Assembly: GCA_963989385.1 (NCBI GenBank)
Contig: OZ022499.1
Location: forward strand, 52,565,757 to 52,629,756
DNA: 64,000 bases
Direction of reading: 5' to 3'
Source of the DNA: Ctena decussata
Lineage: Eukaryota; Mollusca; Bivalvia; Lucinida; Lucinidae
Part shown: piece by piece, positions 23,537 through 34,429 of the stretch
How positions within the stretch are numbered: position 1 is the first letter of the stretch
How the letters are laid out: each line of letters begins with the position of its first letter
Translations under genes and position numbers: made by a program
The notes under the pieces: model-generated
Databases searched by the model: none
Told to the model about the DNA's origin: nothing
What the model saw: only the letters and a program-made list of their open reading frames with translations

Positions 23537-24436
23537 TTAAACGAGGGGCATTCGAAAAGTTTTGCAAATGGCCTCATAACTTTGTTTAATGGCATGCTGG
23601 GTACAAATGCTATGCATGTACTAAAAGCACTACAGTTGGTCTTTAGAATGATACCAAACACTTTTCAAAGGAACTTTTTCTTACTGAGATATAATGCATT
23701 TAATTAGGCCCCAGTCATACCACTGGGCTAATTTCACATGTAAAATCTCTCCAGTGTTAGGCCCTTAATTCGAATATCGTTGTAAAATACAAAATATTTT
23801 TTGTCAACTGCATGTCCATCGTTGCCTACATTAACTATACAAAAGTTAGAAGGGTGGCAACTGTTATCGATTCATTCCTCGCAAAGCAATGCGCAGTTCT
23901 TATGACGCTATTAAAATCGACGTCAACGTCATTTTTTAAAGATTGTATCAGTTTCAGATTTTGCATTAATTTGAATTTTTTGACAGATTTTAGTTGATCC
24001 ATGCACACGCTCTTGTTAACATGATTTCGAATACCAATAGACTTATTTTCATAACAAAATCATAATAACTTTAGTAGAAAGGGAGAATTTGCTATAACAT
24101 GAAATACGGATATAACATATTTACGGGACAACATAGATTAAATATAATTTCCGCGATATTCACAGGAAAAATGTTATCTGGGCATTGTCTTTAAGCAGTA
24201 AAGATTTAAAAAAAATCAAAGACTGTCCATATATAAATTACGGCCTACTTAAGTAGAATTCTGCAGTGCATGTAGGGTATACCTCTTTCAAAGAAGTTAA
24301 AAACGCGCCCTTTAAGAAAAATATAGGTGCGTTTGCAAACTTCTATAGGCATAACATAGTTTAACGTGTTTTTGCTATCAGTAGTTCTGTCTTTATGGTG
24401 GTTACCAAGAAATTACGCCATTTGCCCCTCGTATGC
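23537..24436. mobile_element. Mariner-like relic
   Basis: Left 'aacgaggggcattcgaaaag' and right 'ccatttgcccctcgta'. The 'acgaggggca' terminus is typical of mariner ends. The roughly 900-bp interior has no D,D(34)D motif in any frame. Confidence 0.5.
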
Positions 24437-24544
24437 TTTGCTGTGTTCAAATCTTCATCTTTGTAGGTATAACATAAACAAACAATTTGGCATTACATCT
24501 ATTGAATATATTTATATATTTTATTGTTGCAGGCATTAATCGTT

Positions 24545-24730
24545 AGAACTCCGGGAGTGTTTGGTAGGTGGTCCAGTCATTAGCCCCACGCTGGGCGCAA
24601 TTTGTAACGGACTCATTTAAAAATCTCAACTCCCCGACTGAGGATCGAACCTGGACTCTCCGATATAAAGGTGAACACTCTACCGCGTCGCTATAAAAGC
24701 CAACGTGTACCCTAAGGCAGTACAAGTGCA
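24545..24730 (-). mobile_element. tRNA-derived SINE, second family
   Basis: The minus strand reads 'gcgacgcggtagagtgttc' (A box region) and 'ccaggttcgatcctcag' (B box), about 40 bp apart, then a tail through 'gtccgttacaaattgcgcc'. Related copies are at 40990 and 41740. Confidence 0.6.
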
Positions 24731-24879
24731 TTATAAACCGTATTACCTACACCCTGTGACATGAGCAGCGTATGAAATCTAAGTTGTAAGATGAGTAGAC
24801 TAAGCAGCGTGGGCAGACTGAGCAACGTAAGTAACCTATGTTGTAACCTGAGTAGGCTAAGGAAACTTAGTAGAGCAAT

Positions 24880-25632
24880 TAAAATCTTAAAAAGTTCCTT
24901 CAAGAGCAGAAAATACATACAGAAGTAGGATCATGGGCCAGACTAGGTAGTTTCGGCTAATAAAGCCTCGTCAGTGACCTTGATATTATCTGGTGACGAA
25001 ACCACAAAAAAGCATACATAGAGGATCTTACATGAGCGCTCATGTATTATTGAATTTATTAAACGAGTTGGGGAAAAAGATAAGATGCGAGGCTTTGCCG
25101 AGCATCTTATCGGTTTTTCCCCAACGAGTTTAATAAATTTAATAATACAGGAGCAAGAATGCAAGATTCTATTTATCATATGACACTAAAATTGCATTTT
25201 ATTATCAAAATTTGCACTAAAGCGTCACGATTTCACCATTAGAAAACGCGACGTTTTTATGGACGTCAGCGTCTAACGTTACGACGTAATTTGCATATTT
25301 AATCCACTAGTGGATTATCGTTTTTAATGCATGGCTTTATTACACTCTCAGATGCGACGTCATATGATAATGTAATTTCTTAAGTTTAATTGGGCAGTCG
25401 ATTCAAAGACTGATTAATTTCAAAAGGATCCCAATAATATAAAAGACGATGATCTAGACTAATAGTGTAAATCGATCTCAAATTTTAGATTTCTCAGAAT
25501 CAATCCTCTGATCTCAAAGGATGTAATAAAATATAATCTGCACTATGGATGATGTACGGGGAGACGTTTTACGGCCGCCACACGACACAGCACCAGCTGC
25601 AGTGAGGTAAAATTAAAATCTTAAAAGGTTCA
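24880..25632. mobile_element. Insertion in the satellite head, with direct end repeats
   Basis: Comparing head copy 1 with head copy 2 (27340-27400) shows about 740 extra bases. They begin with 'attaaaatcttaaaaagttc' and end with 'attaaaatcttaaaaggttc', an imperfect 20-bp direct repeat. The insertion carries the hairpin at 25041-25151. Its type is unknown. Confidence 0.6.
25041..25151. repeat. Hairpin element inside the satellite insertion
   Basis: 'gtattattgaatttattaaa', 'cgagttggggaaaaagataa' and 'gatgc' pair with 'gcatcttatcggtttttccc', 'caacgagtttaataaattta' and 'ataatac'. The right half of a related element recurs at 41930-42025. Confidence 0.7.
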
Positions 25633-25740
25633 CTGAGCAACCTAAGTAAACTATGTTGTAAGATGAGTGACCAAAGTATCATAAGAAAAATAAGTAAGCT
25701 GAACAAGTCAAGTAATCTAAGTTATAAAATGGGTAGGCTC

Positions 25741-26815
25741 GGGAACCTTAGTTACGCAAGTAAACTGAGCAACGTAAGTTACTAAGCCATAGTATGAGTA
25801 GGCTAAGAGACCTATCCAGCGCAAGTAAACTGAGCAACGTAAGTTACTAAGTCATAGTATGAGTAGGCTAAGGGACCTATCTAGCGCAAGTAAACTGGGC
25901 AACGTAAGTTACTAAGTCATAGTATGAGTAGGCTAAGGGACCTATCTAGCGCAAGTAAACTGGGCAACGTAAGTTACTAAGTCATAGTATGAGTAGGCTA
26001 AGGGACCTATCTAGCGCAAGTAAACTGGGCAACGTAAGTTACTAAGTCATAGTATGAGTAGGCTAAGGGACCTATCTAGCGCAAGTAAACTGGGCAACGT
26101 AAGTTACTAAGCCATAGTATGAGTAGGCTAAGGGACCTATCTAGCGCAAGTAAACTGGGCAACGTAAGTTACTAAGTCATAGTATGAGTAGGCTAAGGGA
26201 CCTATCTAGCGCAAGTAAACTGGGCAACGTAAGTTACTAAGTCATAGTATGAGTAGGCTAAGGGACCTATCTAGCGCAAGTAAACTGGGCAACGTAAGTT
26301 ACTAAGCCATAGTATGAGTAGGCTAAGGGACCTATCTAGCGCAAGTAAACTGAGCAACGTAAGTTACTACGCCATAGTATGAGTAGGCTAAGGGACCTAT
26401 CCAGCGCAAGTAAACTGAGCAACGTAAGTTACTAAGTCATAGTATGAGTAGGCTAAGGGACCTATCTAGCGCAAGTAAACTGGGCAACGTAAGTTACTAA
26501 GTCATAGTATGAGTAGGCTAAGGGACCTATCCAGCGCAAGTAAACTGGGCAACGTAAGTTACTAAGCCATAGTATGAGTAGGCTAAGGGACCTATCCAGC
26601 GCAAGTAAACTGAGCAACGTAAGTTACTAAGTCATAGTATGAGTAGGCTAAGGGACCTATCTAGCGCAAGTAAACTGGGCAACGTAAGTTACTAAGTCAT
26701 AGTATGAGTAGGCTAAGGGACCTATCCAGCGCAAGTAAACTGAGCAACGTAAGTTACTAAGTCATGAGTAGGCTATGGGACCTATCTAGCGCAAGTAAAC
26801 TGGGCAACGTAAGTA
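25741..26815. repeat. 65-bp satellite, block 1 (16 units)
   Basis: Unit landmarks: 'aagtaaactgRgcaacgtaa', 'gttactaagYcatagtatga', 'gtaggctaagggacctatcY', 'agcgc'. The 'agtatgagta' landmark falls at 25791 and at 26701, exactly 14 periods apart; the sixteenth unit has lost 5 bp (agtat). Confidence 0.9.
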
Positions 26816-27479
26816 GCCTAAGTTGTAACTTTAGTAGGCTACATAAGCTAAATAGCGCAAGTAAAGTAAGCAACGTATGTTAACAAAGTCATAACATGAG
26901 TAAGCTTACTAACCAAAGAAATGTAAGCAAACTGAGCAAGGTAAGTTAGTTAAGTCGAAAATGAGTAAGCTAAGGTACCTAAGTGGCGTAGGTAAACAGA
27001 GCAACGAAAGTAATCTAAGTCTTAGGACGTGTGAGAATATTTTAAGTGGATGGATCAATATAATACTAGATATCGACATCCTGTTTGTTTAGCTTAGCAT
27101 CGTAAGCAATGTGCGTAACGTATGCAAACTAAGTAGTTATATGAGTAGGCTAAGTATACTTCTTAGAAGATATAATATGGGACATATGTCAAAAATCTTC
27201 AAGGACGAGGTACGATACGTCACTAACCTGAGCAATGCATACATGTATATTCTAAGTTGTAAGATGAGTAGGGTAAGTAGCGTAGGTAAACTGAGCAACG
27301 TAAGTAACCTAAGTTGTAACCTGAGTAGGCTTAGGAAACATAGTAGAGCAAGAAAACTGAGCAACCTAAGTAAACTGTGTTGTAAGATGAGTAACCTAAG
27401 TATCATAAGAAAAATAAGTAAACTGAGCAAGTCAAGTAATCTAAGTTATAAAATTGGTAGGCTAGGGAACCTTAGTTAC

Positions 27480-30400
27480 GCAAGTAAACTGAGCAACGTA
27501 AGTTACTAAGCCATAGTATGAGTAGGCTAAGGGACCTATCTAGCGCAAGTAAACTGAGCAACGTAAGTTACTAAGTCATAGTATGAGTAGGCTAAGAGAC
27601 CTATCTAGCGCAAGTAAACTGAGCAACGTAAGTTACTAAGCCATAGTATGAGTAGGCTAAGGGACCTATCTAGCGCAAGTAAACTGGGCAACGTAAGTTA
27701 CTAAGTCATAGTATGAGTAGGCTATGGGACCTATCTAGCGCAAGTAAACTGAGCAACGTAAGTTACTAAGTCATAGTATGAGTAGGCTAAGGGACCTATC
27801 CAGCGCAAGTAAACTGGGCAACGTAAGTTACTAAGCCATAGTATGAGTAGGCTAAGGGACCTATCTAGCGCAAGTAAACTGGGCAACGTAAGTTACTACG
27901 CCATAGTATGAGTAGGCTAAGGGACCTATCCAGCGCAAGTAAACTGAGCAACGTAAGTTACTACGCCATAGTATGAGTAGGCTAAGGGACCTATCCAGCG
28001 CAAGTAAACTGAGCAACGTAAGTTACTAAGCCATAGTATGAGTAGGCTAAGGGACCTAACCAGCGCAAGTAAACTGAGCAACGTAAGTTACTAAGCCATA
28101 GTATGAGTAGGCTATGGGACCTATCTAGCGCAAGTAAACTGAGCAACGTAAGTTACTAAGTCATAGTATGAGTAGGCTAAGGGACCTATCCAGCGCAAGT
28201 AAACTGAGCAACGTAAGTTACTAAGCCATAGTATGAGTAGGCTAAGGGACCTATCCAGCACAAGTAAACTGGGCAACGTAAGTTACTAAGCCATAGTATG
28301 AGTAGGCTAAGGGACCTATCTAGCGCAAGTAAACTGAGCAACGTAAGTTACTACGCCATAGTATGAGTAGGCTAAGGGACCTATCCAGCGCAAGTAAACT
28401 GAGCAACGTAAGTTACTACGCCATAGTATGAGTAGGCTAAGGGACCTATCTAGCGCAAGTAAACTGAGCAACGTAAGTTACTAAGTCATAGTATGAGTAG
28501 GCTAAGGGACCTATCTAGCGCAAGTAAACTGAGCAACGTAAGTTACTACGCCATAGTATGAGTAGGCTAAGGGACCTATCCAGCGCAAGTAAACTGGGCA
28601 ACGTAAGTTTCTAAGCCATAGTATGAGTAGGCTAAGGGACCTATCTAGCGCAAGTAAACTGGGCAACGTAAGTTACTAAGCCATAGTATGAGTAGGCTAA
28701 GGGACCTATCCAGCGCAAGTAAACTGAGCAACGTAAGTTACTACGCCATAGTATGAGTAGGCTAAGGGACCTATCTAGCGCAAGTAAACTGAGCAACGTA
28801 AGTTACTAAGTCATAGTATGAGTAGGCTAAGGGACCTATCTAGCGCAAGTAAACTGAGCAACGTAAGTTACTACGCCATAGTATGAGTAGGCTAAGGGAC
28901 CTATCCAGCGCAAGTAAACTGGGCAACGTAAGTTACTAAGTCATAGTATGAGTAGGCGAAGGGACCTATCTAGCGCAAGTAAACTGAGCAACGTAAGTTA
29001 CTACGCCATAGTATGAGTAGGCTAAGGGACCTATCCAGCGCAAGTAAACTGAGCAACGTAAGTTACTAAGCCATAGTATGAGTAGGCTAAGGGACCTATC
29101 TAGCGCAAGTAAACTGGGCAACGTAAGTTACTAAGTCATAGTATGAGTAGGCTAAGGGACCTATCCAGCGCAAGTAAACTGAGCAACGTAAGTTACTACG
29201 CCATAGTATGAGTAGGCTAAGGGACCTATCCAGCGAAAGTAAACTGGGCAACGTAAGTTACTAAGCCATAGTATGAGTAGGCTAAGGGACCTATCCAGCG
29301 CAAGTAAACTGAGCAACGTAAGTTACTACGCCATAGTATGAGTAGGCTAAGGGACCTATCCAGCGCAAGTAAACTGAGCAACGTAAGTTACTACGCCATA
29401 GTATGAGTAGGCTAAGGGACCTATCCAGCGCAAGTAAACTGAGCAACGTAAGTTACTAAGTCATAGTATGAGTAGGCTAAGGGACCTATCCAGCGCAAGT
29501 AAACTGAGCAACGTAAGTTACTAAGCCATAGTATGAGTAGGCTAAGGGACCTATCCAGCGCAAGTAAACTGAGCAACGTAAGTTACTACGCCAGAGTATG
29601 AGTAGGCTAAGGGACCTATCCAGCGCAAGTAAACTGAGCAACGTAAGTTACTAAGTCATAGTATGAGTAGGCTAAGGGACCTATCCAGCGCAAGTAAACT
29701 GGGCAACGTAAGTTACTAAGCCATAGTATGAGTAGGCTAAGGGACCTATCCAGCGCGAGTAAACTGGGCAACGTAAGTTACTAAGCCATAGTATGAGTAG
29801 GCTAAGGGACCTATCCAGCGCAAGTAAACTGAGCAACGTAAGTTACTACGCCATAGTATGAGTAGGCTAAGGGACCTATCTAGCGCAAGTAAACTGGGCA
29901 ACGTAAGTTACTACGCAATAGTATGAGTAGGCTAAGGGACCTATCTAGCGCAAGTAAACTGAGCAACGTAAGTTACTAAGTCATAGTATGAGTAGGCTAA
30001 GGGACCTATCCAGCGCAAGTAAACTGAGCAACGTAAGTTACTAAGTCATAGTATGAGTAGGCTAAGGGACCTATCCAGCGCAAGTAAACTGGGCAACGTA
30101 AGTTACTAAGTCATAGTATGAGTAGGCTAAGGGACCTATCTAGCGCAAGTAAACTGAGCAACGTAAGTTACTACGCCATAGTATGAGTAGGCTAAGGGAC
30201 CTATCCAGCGCAAGTAAACTGAGCAACGTAAGTTACTAAGCCATAGTATGAGTAGGCTAAGGGACCTATCCAGCGCAAGTAAACTGAGCAACGTAAGTTA
30301 CTAAGCCATAGTATGAGTAGGCTAAGGGACCTATCTAGCGCAAGTAAACTGTGCAACGTAAGTTACTACGCCATAGTATGAGTAGGCTAAGGGACCTATC

Positions 30401-30493
30401 CAGCGCAAGTAAACTGAGCAACGTAAGTTACTACGCCATAGTATGAGTAGGCTAAGGGACCTATCCAGCGCAAGTAAACTGGGCAACGTAAGT
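27480..30493. repeat. 65-bp satellite, block 2 (46 units)
   Basis: Landmark 'agtatgag' starts at 27515 and at 30440, exactly 45 periods of 65 bp, so the block carries no net indel. Units differ only at a few sites: gagcaac/gggcaac, aagtcat/aagccat/acgccat, ctatctagc/ctatccagc. The 'acgccat' variant is frequent here and nearly absent from block 1. Confidence 0.9.
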
Positions 30494-31590
30494 AACCTAA
30501 GTTGCAACTTTAGTAGGCTACATAAGCTAAGTAGCGCAAGTAAAGTAAGCAACGTATGTTAACAAAATCATATCATAAGATGAGTAAGCTTACAAACAAA
30601 GTAATGTAAGCAAACTGAGCAACGTAAGTAAGTTAAGTCGAAAATTGGTAAGCTAAGTTACCTAAGTGGCGTAGGTAAACAGAGCAACGAAAGTAATCTA
30701 AGTCGTAGGACGTGTAAGAAAAGTTGCAACTTTAGTAGGCTACAATAGCTAAGTAGCGCAAGTAAAGTAAGCAACGAACGTTCACAAAGCCATGAGTAAG
30801 CTTACCAACCAAAGTAATGTAAGCAAACTGAGCAACGTAAGTAAGTTAAGTCGAAAATGAGTAAGCTACCTTAGTTGCGCAGGTAAACAGTGCAACGAAA
30901 GTAATCTAAATCGTAGGACGTGTAAGAAAAGTAGTAACTTTAGTAGGCTACAATAGCTAAGTAGCGCAAGTAAAGTAAGCAACGAACGTTCACAAAGCCA
31001 TGAGTAAGCTTACCAACCAAAGTAATGTAAGCAAACTGAGCAACGTAAGTAAGTTAAGTCGAAAATGAGTAAGCTAAGTTACCTAGGTCTCGTAGGTAAA
31101 CAGAGCAACGAAAGTAATTTAAGTCGTAGGACGTGTAAGAAAAGTAGTAACTTTAGTAGGCTACATAAGCTAAGTAGCGCAGGTAAAGTAAGCAGCGAAT
31201 GTTCACAGTCATAAGATGAGTAAGCTTACCAACCAAAGTAATGTAAGCAAACTGAGCAACGTAAGTAAGTTAAGTCGAAAATGAGTAAGCTAAGTTACCT
31301 AGGTTGCGTAGGTAAACAGTGCAACGAAACGAAAGTAATCTAAGTCGTAGGACGTGTAAGAAAAGTAACTTATGTGGATGGGTCAATTTATGACTAGATA
31401 TCGACATTCTATTTGTTTAGCTTAGCACCGTAAGCAAAGTGCGTAACGTAGGCAAACTAAGTAGTTATACGAGTTGGCTAAGTATAATTCATAGAAGATA
31501 TAATATGGGACACTAGACAAAAATCTTAAAGGACGAGGTAAGTAACGTTAGTAACCTGAGCAACGTATATAATCTAAGTTGTAAGATGCC
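30494..31590. repeat. Satellite tail with about 213-bp units
   Basis: About four units starting near 'actttagtaggctac' at 30510, 30728, 30938 and 31150, each with 'aagcttaccaaccaaagtaa', 'taagtcgaaaatgagtaagc' and 'gtcgtaggacgtgtaag'. A single-copy terminal module follows (31370-31590) that matches 27040-27240. Confidence 0.8.
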
Positions 31591-32071
31591 AACATTTTCG
31601 GTATTTTTATAGCATTGCAGTTGAATTTATACAATAATAGCGATCGAACATTTTTTTCCAATGCATTAACGTTTGCAAGGTCCCTCGGGAGATATTGAAC
31701 ACATCGGCCTTGCATGAAAAAACATGTTTGATCCCTATATTATTGCTCAACCGATGAAAAAAATGTGTTTCCATTATGCCAGGAAGCTCCATTTACGTCC
31801 TCTTTGCCTAATGCCAAAGTACATCCACAGCACCCCGGGGCAATGATTTTGACTGTTACCAACAAAGAAAACCTAAAGCAGTGCGTTGGTCATAAAAAAA
31901 GCTATGTGGATTTCCTGAAAATACTTCAACCCCCTACATCTGATAAATAGATAAATAATGACCGTTCCCGTTGAAGCCATTGAAAGTCAGTGTATTACCA
32001 GAAAGTAAGAAAATATAAGCTTCTTTTTTGTCCTTGAGCAGCTTTCTTTTGAATAAATATGTTAACCTAGC
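31591..32071. other. Unassigned stretch after the satellite
   Basis: 31610-31650 resembles the CD225 intron segment near 4590. A 61-codon ORF (31765-31950) has no recognised domain. Confidence 0.35.
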
Positions 32072-32215
32072 CGGAGGCTATAAAACTTGAGTACATTCTC
32101 AATCTCAAAATAAAGCACACTGATTGGCTGCTTCCAAGCACATGTTTGGAAGCAGCCAATCAGTGAGCTTTATTTTGAGTTTGAGATTATTCTCAAGGTT
32201 TTATAACTGCGAACC
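32072..32215. mobile_element. Foldback MITE-B copy 1
   Basis: 'tataaaacttgagtacattc' and 'actgattggctgcttcc' pair with 'ggaagcagccaatcagt' and 'tctcaaggttttata'; an almost complete hairpin. Same family as 46224-46371, and its outer ends resemble those of 32413-32650. Confidence 0.8.
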
Positions 32216-32286
32216 CTGATTAAGAGAAATCCTGAAAGAAAACTCAATATTGTGACATAACAAAGACATTTGAGTGCACAATAAAA

Positions 32287-32388
32287 GAAAATAAAGTAAA
32301 TAAATAAATAAATAGATTAAATAAATAAATAAATAAATAGATTAAATAAAAAAAAATAAATAAATAAATAAATAAATAAAAAAACTTG
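32287..32388. repeat. (AAAT)n microsatellite
   Basis: Runs of 'aaataaataaataaat' broken by 'agatt' interruptions. Confidence 0.9.
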
Positions 32389-32412
32389 GTGTACCTGCAT
32401 TTAAAGTGATAA

Positions 32413-32650
32413 GGCCCCGAGCTTATAAAACTTTTTTCATGCTCAATTCAGCTGGCATGGAATTTTGCCTGCTAATGAATAGCAAATTACTGATGGCGGA
32501 AACAGTTGCTTTCTTGCTCAAATTAGCTGAGTATGAAATTTTCTCTGCTTACGAATATGAGCATTGGTTGGCATTTTCATATTTATCAGCAGAGAAAATT
32601 TCATATTCAGCTGAGTTGAGCACGAAAAAAAGTGTTATAACCTCGGGGCC
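32413..32650. mobile_element. Foldback element, MITE-B-like ends
   Basis: 'ggccccgagcttataaaact' and 'catgctcaattcagctg' pair with 'cagctgagttgagca' and 'agtgttataacctcggggcc'; inner arms around 'tatgaaattttctctgct'. The 118-codon ORF is a shadow. Confidence 0.75.
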
Positions 32651-32883
32651 CGGTATACCTTCATGTGTTTCAACCATTTTCACAGAGGATGCGGCAACTT
32701 GTGTGCCTTCCTGTTTGCTTCCCTGGATGATGTTGCCCTTCGAAAAAGGGGTCTACTGTTAAGGGAGAGAAGTTGCATTTACATATAAGTAAATTCTTTA
32801 AGATTGGACGCCGCCATAGCGGAGAGAGGTAAACTTAGAGTGGCAGAGTTGCTTCCCTTGAAAATATCTCCATACACCTTAAC
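32651..32883. mobile_element. MITE-C copy (gene-rich half family)
   Basis: Family hallmarks: 'ggcaacttgtgtgccttcct', 'gtttgcttccctggatgatg', 'aaaggggtctact', then on the far side 'gagttgcttcccttgaaaat' and 'atacacctta'. Other copies at 33834, 40262, 45871, 48357, 51331, 51929 and 54358. Confidence 0.55.
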
Positions 32884-33261
32884 CCATTAATGCCTAGCGT
32901 CCAAAAACATGGGACATAGGCAAAAAGTGCGGACCCAGATCAGACGCCGCAAAAAGCGGCGTCTGATCAGGGTCTACACTTTTTGCATAAGACAAATGGG
33001 TCTTTCTATCTAAAATAAAATAAAAATGATAAAAATGAGCTGAACCAGACACCCCTTGAACGACAAATGGACCAATCCAATATATACAGATAGAAGAGTC
33101 CACTGGGCAATAATGGGCAAATTTTACACTTGAAATAGTGCACTCCCTCATAGCGTAAATGGCTGGGTACGATTTGGGCTGTATATACGATCCCAATCGT
33201 TTTGGGGTTCGAAATACGTCAAGAAAATAAATTGAAAAAGTTGAGCATCTAGGCATGGTGG
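32884..33261. mobile_element. Foldback-type repeat ('cagatcagacgccgc')
   Basis: 'ccattaatgcctag' near the left end and 'ctaggcatggtggtgg' near the right are inverted. A perfect internal hairpin 'cagacgccgcaaaaagcggc' with 'gtctg' sits between 'ggacccagat' and 'cagggtc'. The 120-codon minus ORF (VDPDQTP type) is a translation of this repeat. Confidence 0.6.
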
Positions 33262-33636
33262 TGGGGAACGGGTCTACAGGGTGGCGTTTTACTATTTATT
33301 CAAGACATGCATGGATATTCATAATTCATTTGTGGATATCTGATATTTAATTTTGTGACATCACAAATATATTTATAGATATCCATGAATTGAATTATGG
33401 ATATCCAAATTCTGAATATAGGGGAACATCATTATGAGAACTCAATGAAAAAGGAGCATTTAATCGACAGAAAAGGGGTAATAATTAATTTAAAATCTAA
33501 TTTACCTGCCATTTTAAGAAATTACTTCCTTCTTCAAATTTATGCATTACACAACAAAAACAACCACAGGTTTGGGTTTTTATGTCTCATGACCCGTGTT
33601 CATCACGATAACAAACTAGTGGATCGGAACAAATTT

Positions 33637-33832
33637 AACCCTTAAAGCGCCAAAAATTAAAACTGTTGAATTGGCAAACAGTGTTGATCCAGATGAGGTG
33701 GCCCCTCATCTGAATCTACACTGTTTGCCCTCTAGTGTTCGAATTCTCAATATGATATTGCCTGGACGAAACATTTTTTTGAAATTCTGAAGACGTAAAC
33801 TTTGTCGTCTGTTTTTTGGCGCATTAAGGGTT
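33637..33832. mobile_element. MITE-D copy 1
   Basis: AACCCTTAAAGCGCCAAAAA ... TTTTTTGGCGCATTAAGGGTT, with an inner palindrome 'gatccagatgagg'/'cctcatctgaatc' and 'cagtgt'/'acactg'. Copy 2 is at 47681. Confidence 0.75.
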
Positions 33833-33833
33833 A

Positions 33834-34075
33834 ATCATGCCTAAGGCGTAAGGGTGCTTCGCCATGTGTTTCCACCTTTTTACAATGGCAGCCAACTTTG
33901 TGACTGCCTATTTGCTGGATGATAGGTCTTCCAAAAGAAATCAATTCTTAAAGAAAAGAGTTTGCTCCTGAGGGAGCAAATTCTCTTTTTTAAAGAGTTG
34001 ACCCACTTTGAGAAGGGAGATGAAATGAAAGTGGCGGAGTTGCCTCGAGTTGTTCCGATTGTCATAAGGCTGCCA
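33834..34075. mobile_element. MITE-C copy
   Basis: 'ccatgtgtttccacctttt', 'gactgcctatttgctggatg', 'aagagtttgctcctgaggga' and its inverted partner 'gagcaaattctcttttttaa', then 'ggcggagttgcc'. Central inverted halves are conserved across the family. Confidence 0.6.
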
Positions 34076-34429
34076 AATCTTTAGTATATATACTCAGCCA
34101 AACTAAAACGTATCCACTTCTATAGTCAAAATTCTATGCAGAGTCAGTTTTCATTTGGAACAGTCAGACATCCGACCACAATGCACTAAAATTATTTGGA
34201 CTCCTTTAAACTAGTAAGAGTTATCTCCGCAAAACGATTGTCAGTTCATTTTGCGGTTTATTTTGTTTGCACATGCGCAGAAGTTAACCTTTTCTGACTT
34301 CACAAACTGCGTTGCCTAGGCACCAGTAAAATTACACCAAACTGGATTATTAAAGAGTTAGTGGTTTTTAAACGAAGTTTTAAATGCTTATAAAATTATC
34401 TCCCTTTGATTTAAGAACACAGTGATTTT

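Larger units (their letters stand above)
24740..31590. repeat. Compound satellite locus on a 65-bp unit
   Basis: The locus is two copies of one layout: a degenerate head ('aagttgtaagatgagtag...'), a block of 65-bp units, and a tail ('actttagtaggctac...', then 'gatatcgacat', 'agatataatatggga'). Copy 1 covers 24740-27230 and copy 2 covers 27231-31590. The 65-mer block has 16 units in copy 1 and 46 in copy 2, and the roughly 213-bp tail unit occurs once in copy 1 but about four times in copy 2. The long KLSN-rich ORF at 27111 is a shadow of the repeat. Confidence 0.85.

Noticed and set aside
27111..27509. 132-codon ORF rich in KLSN/SRLS
   Set aside because: It is the translation of the satellite head; the opposite strand is equally open and leucine-rich. 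No start context or domain.
25741..30493. Regular 65-bp periodic array resembling a CRISPR locus
   Set aside because: There are no unique spacers; the whole unit repeats, with no cas genes, in a eukaryotic context. It is a satellite.
31765..31950. 61-codon ORF ending in QPPTSDK, protein-like composition
   Set aside because: A weak acceptor precedes it, but there is no partner exon or known family; length is within chance.
32406..32762. 118-codon plus ORF
   Set aside because: Runs through a foldback element and into a MITE-C copy; palindromic DNA explains the open frame.
32894..33256. 120-codon minus ORF with a VDPDQTP motif
   Set aside because: It translates an inverted-repeat element; similar peptides arise from related repeats elsewhere (for example near 45220).
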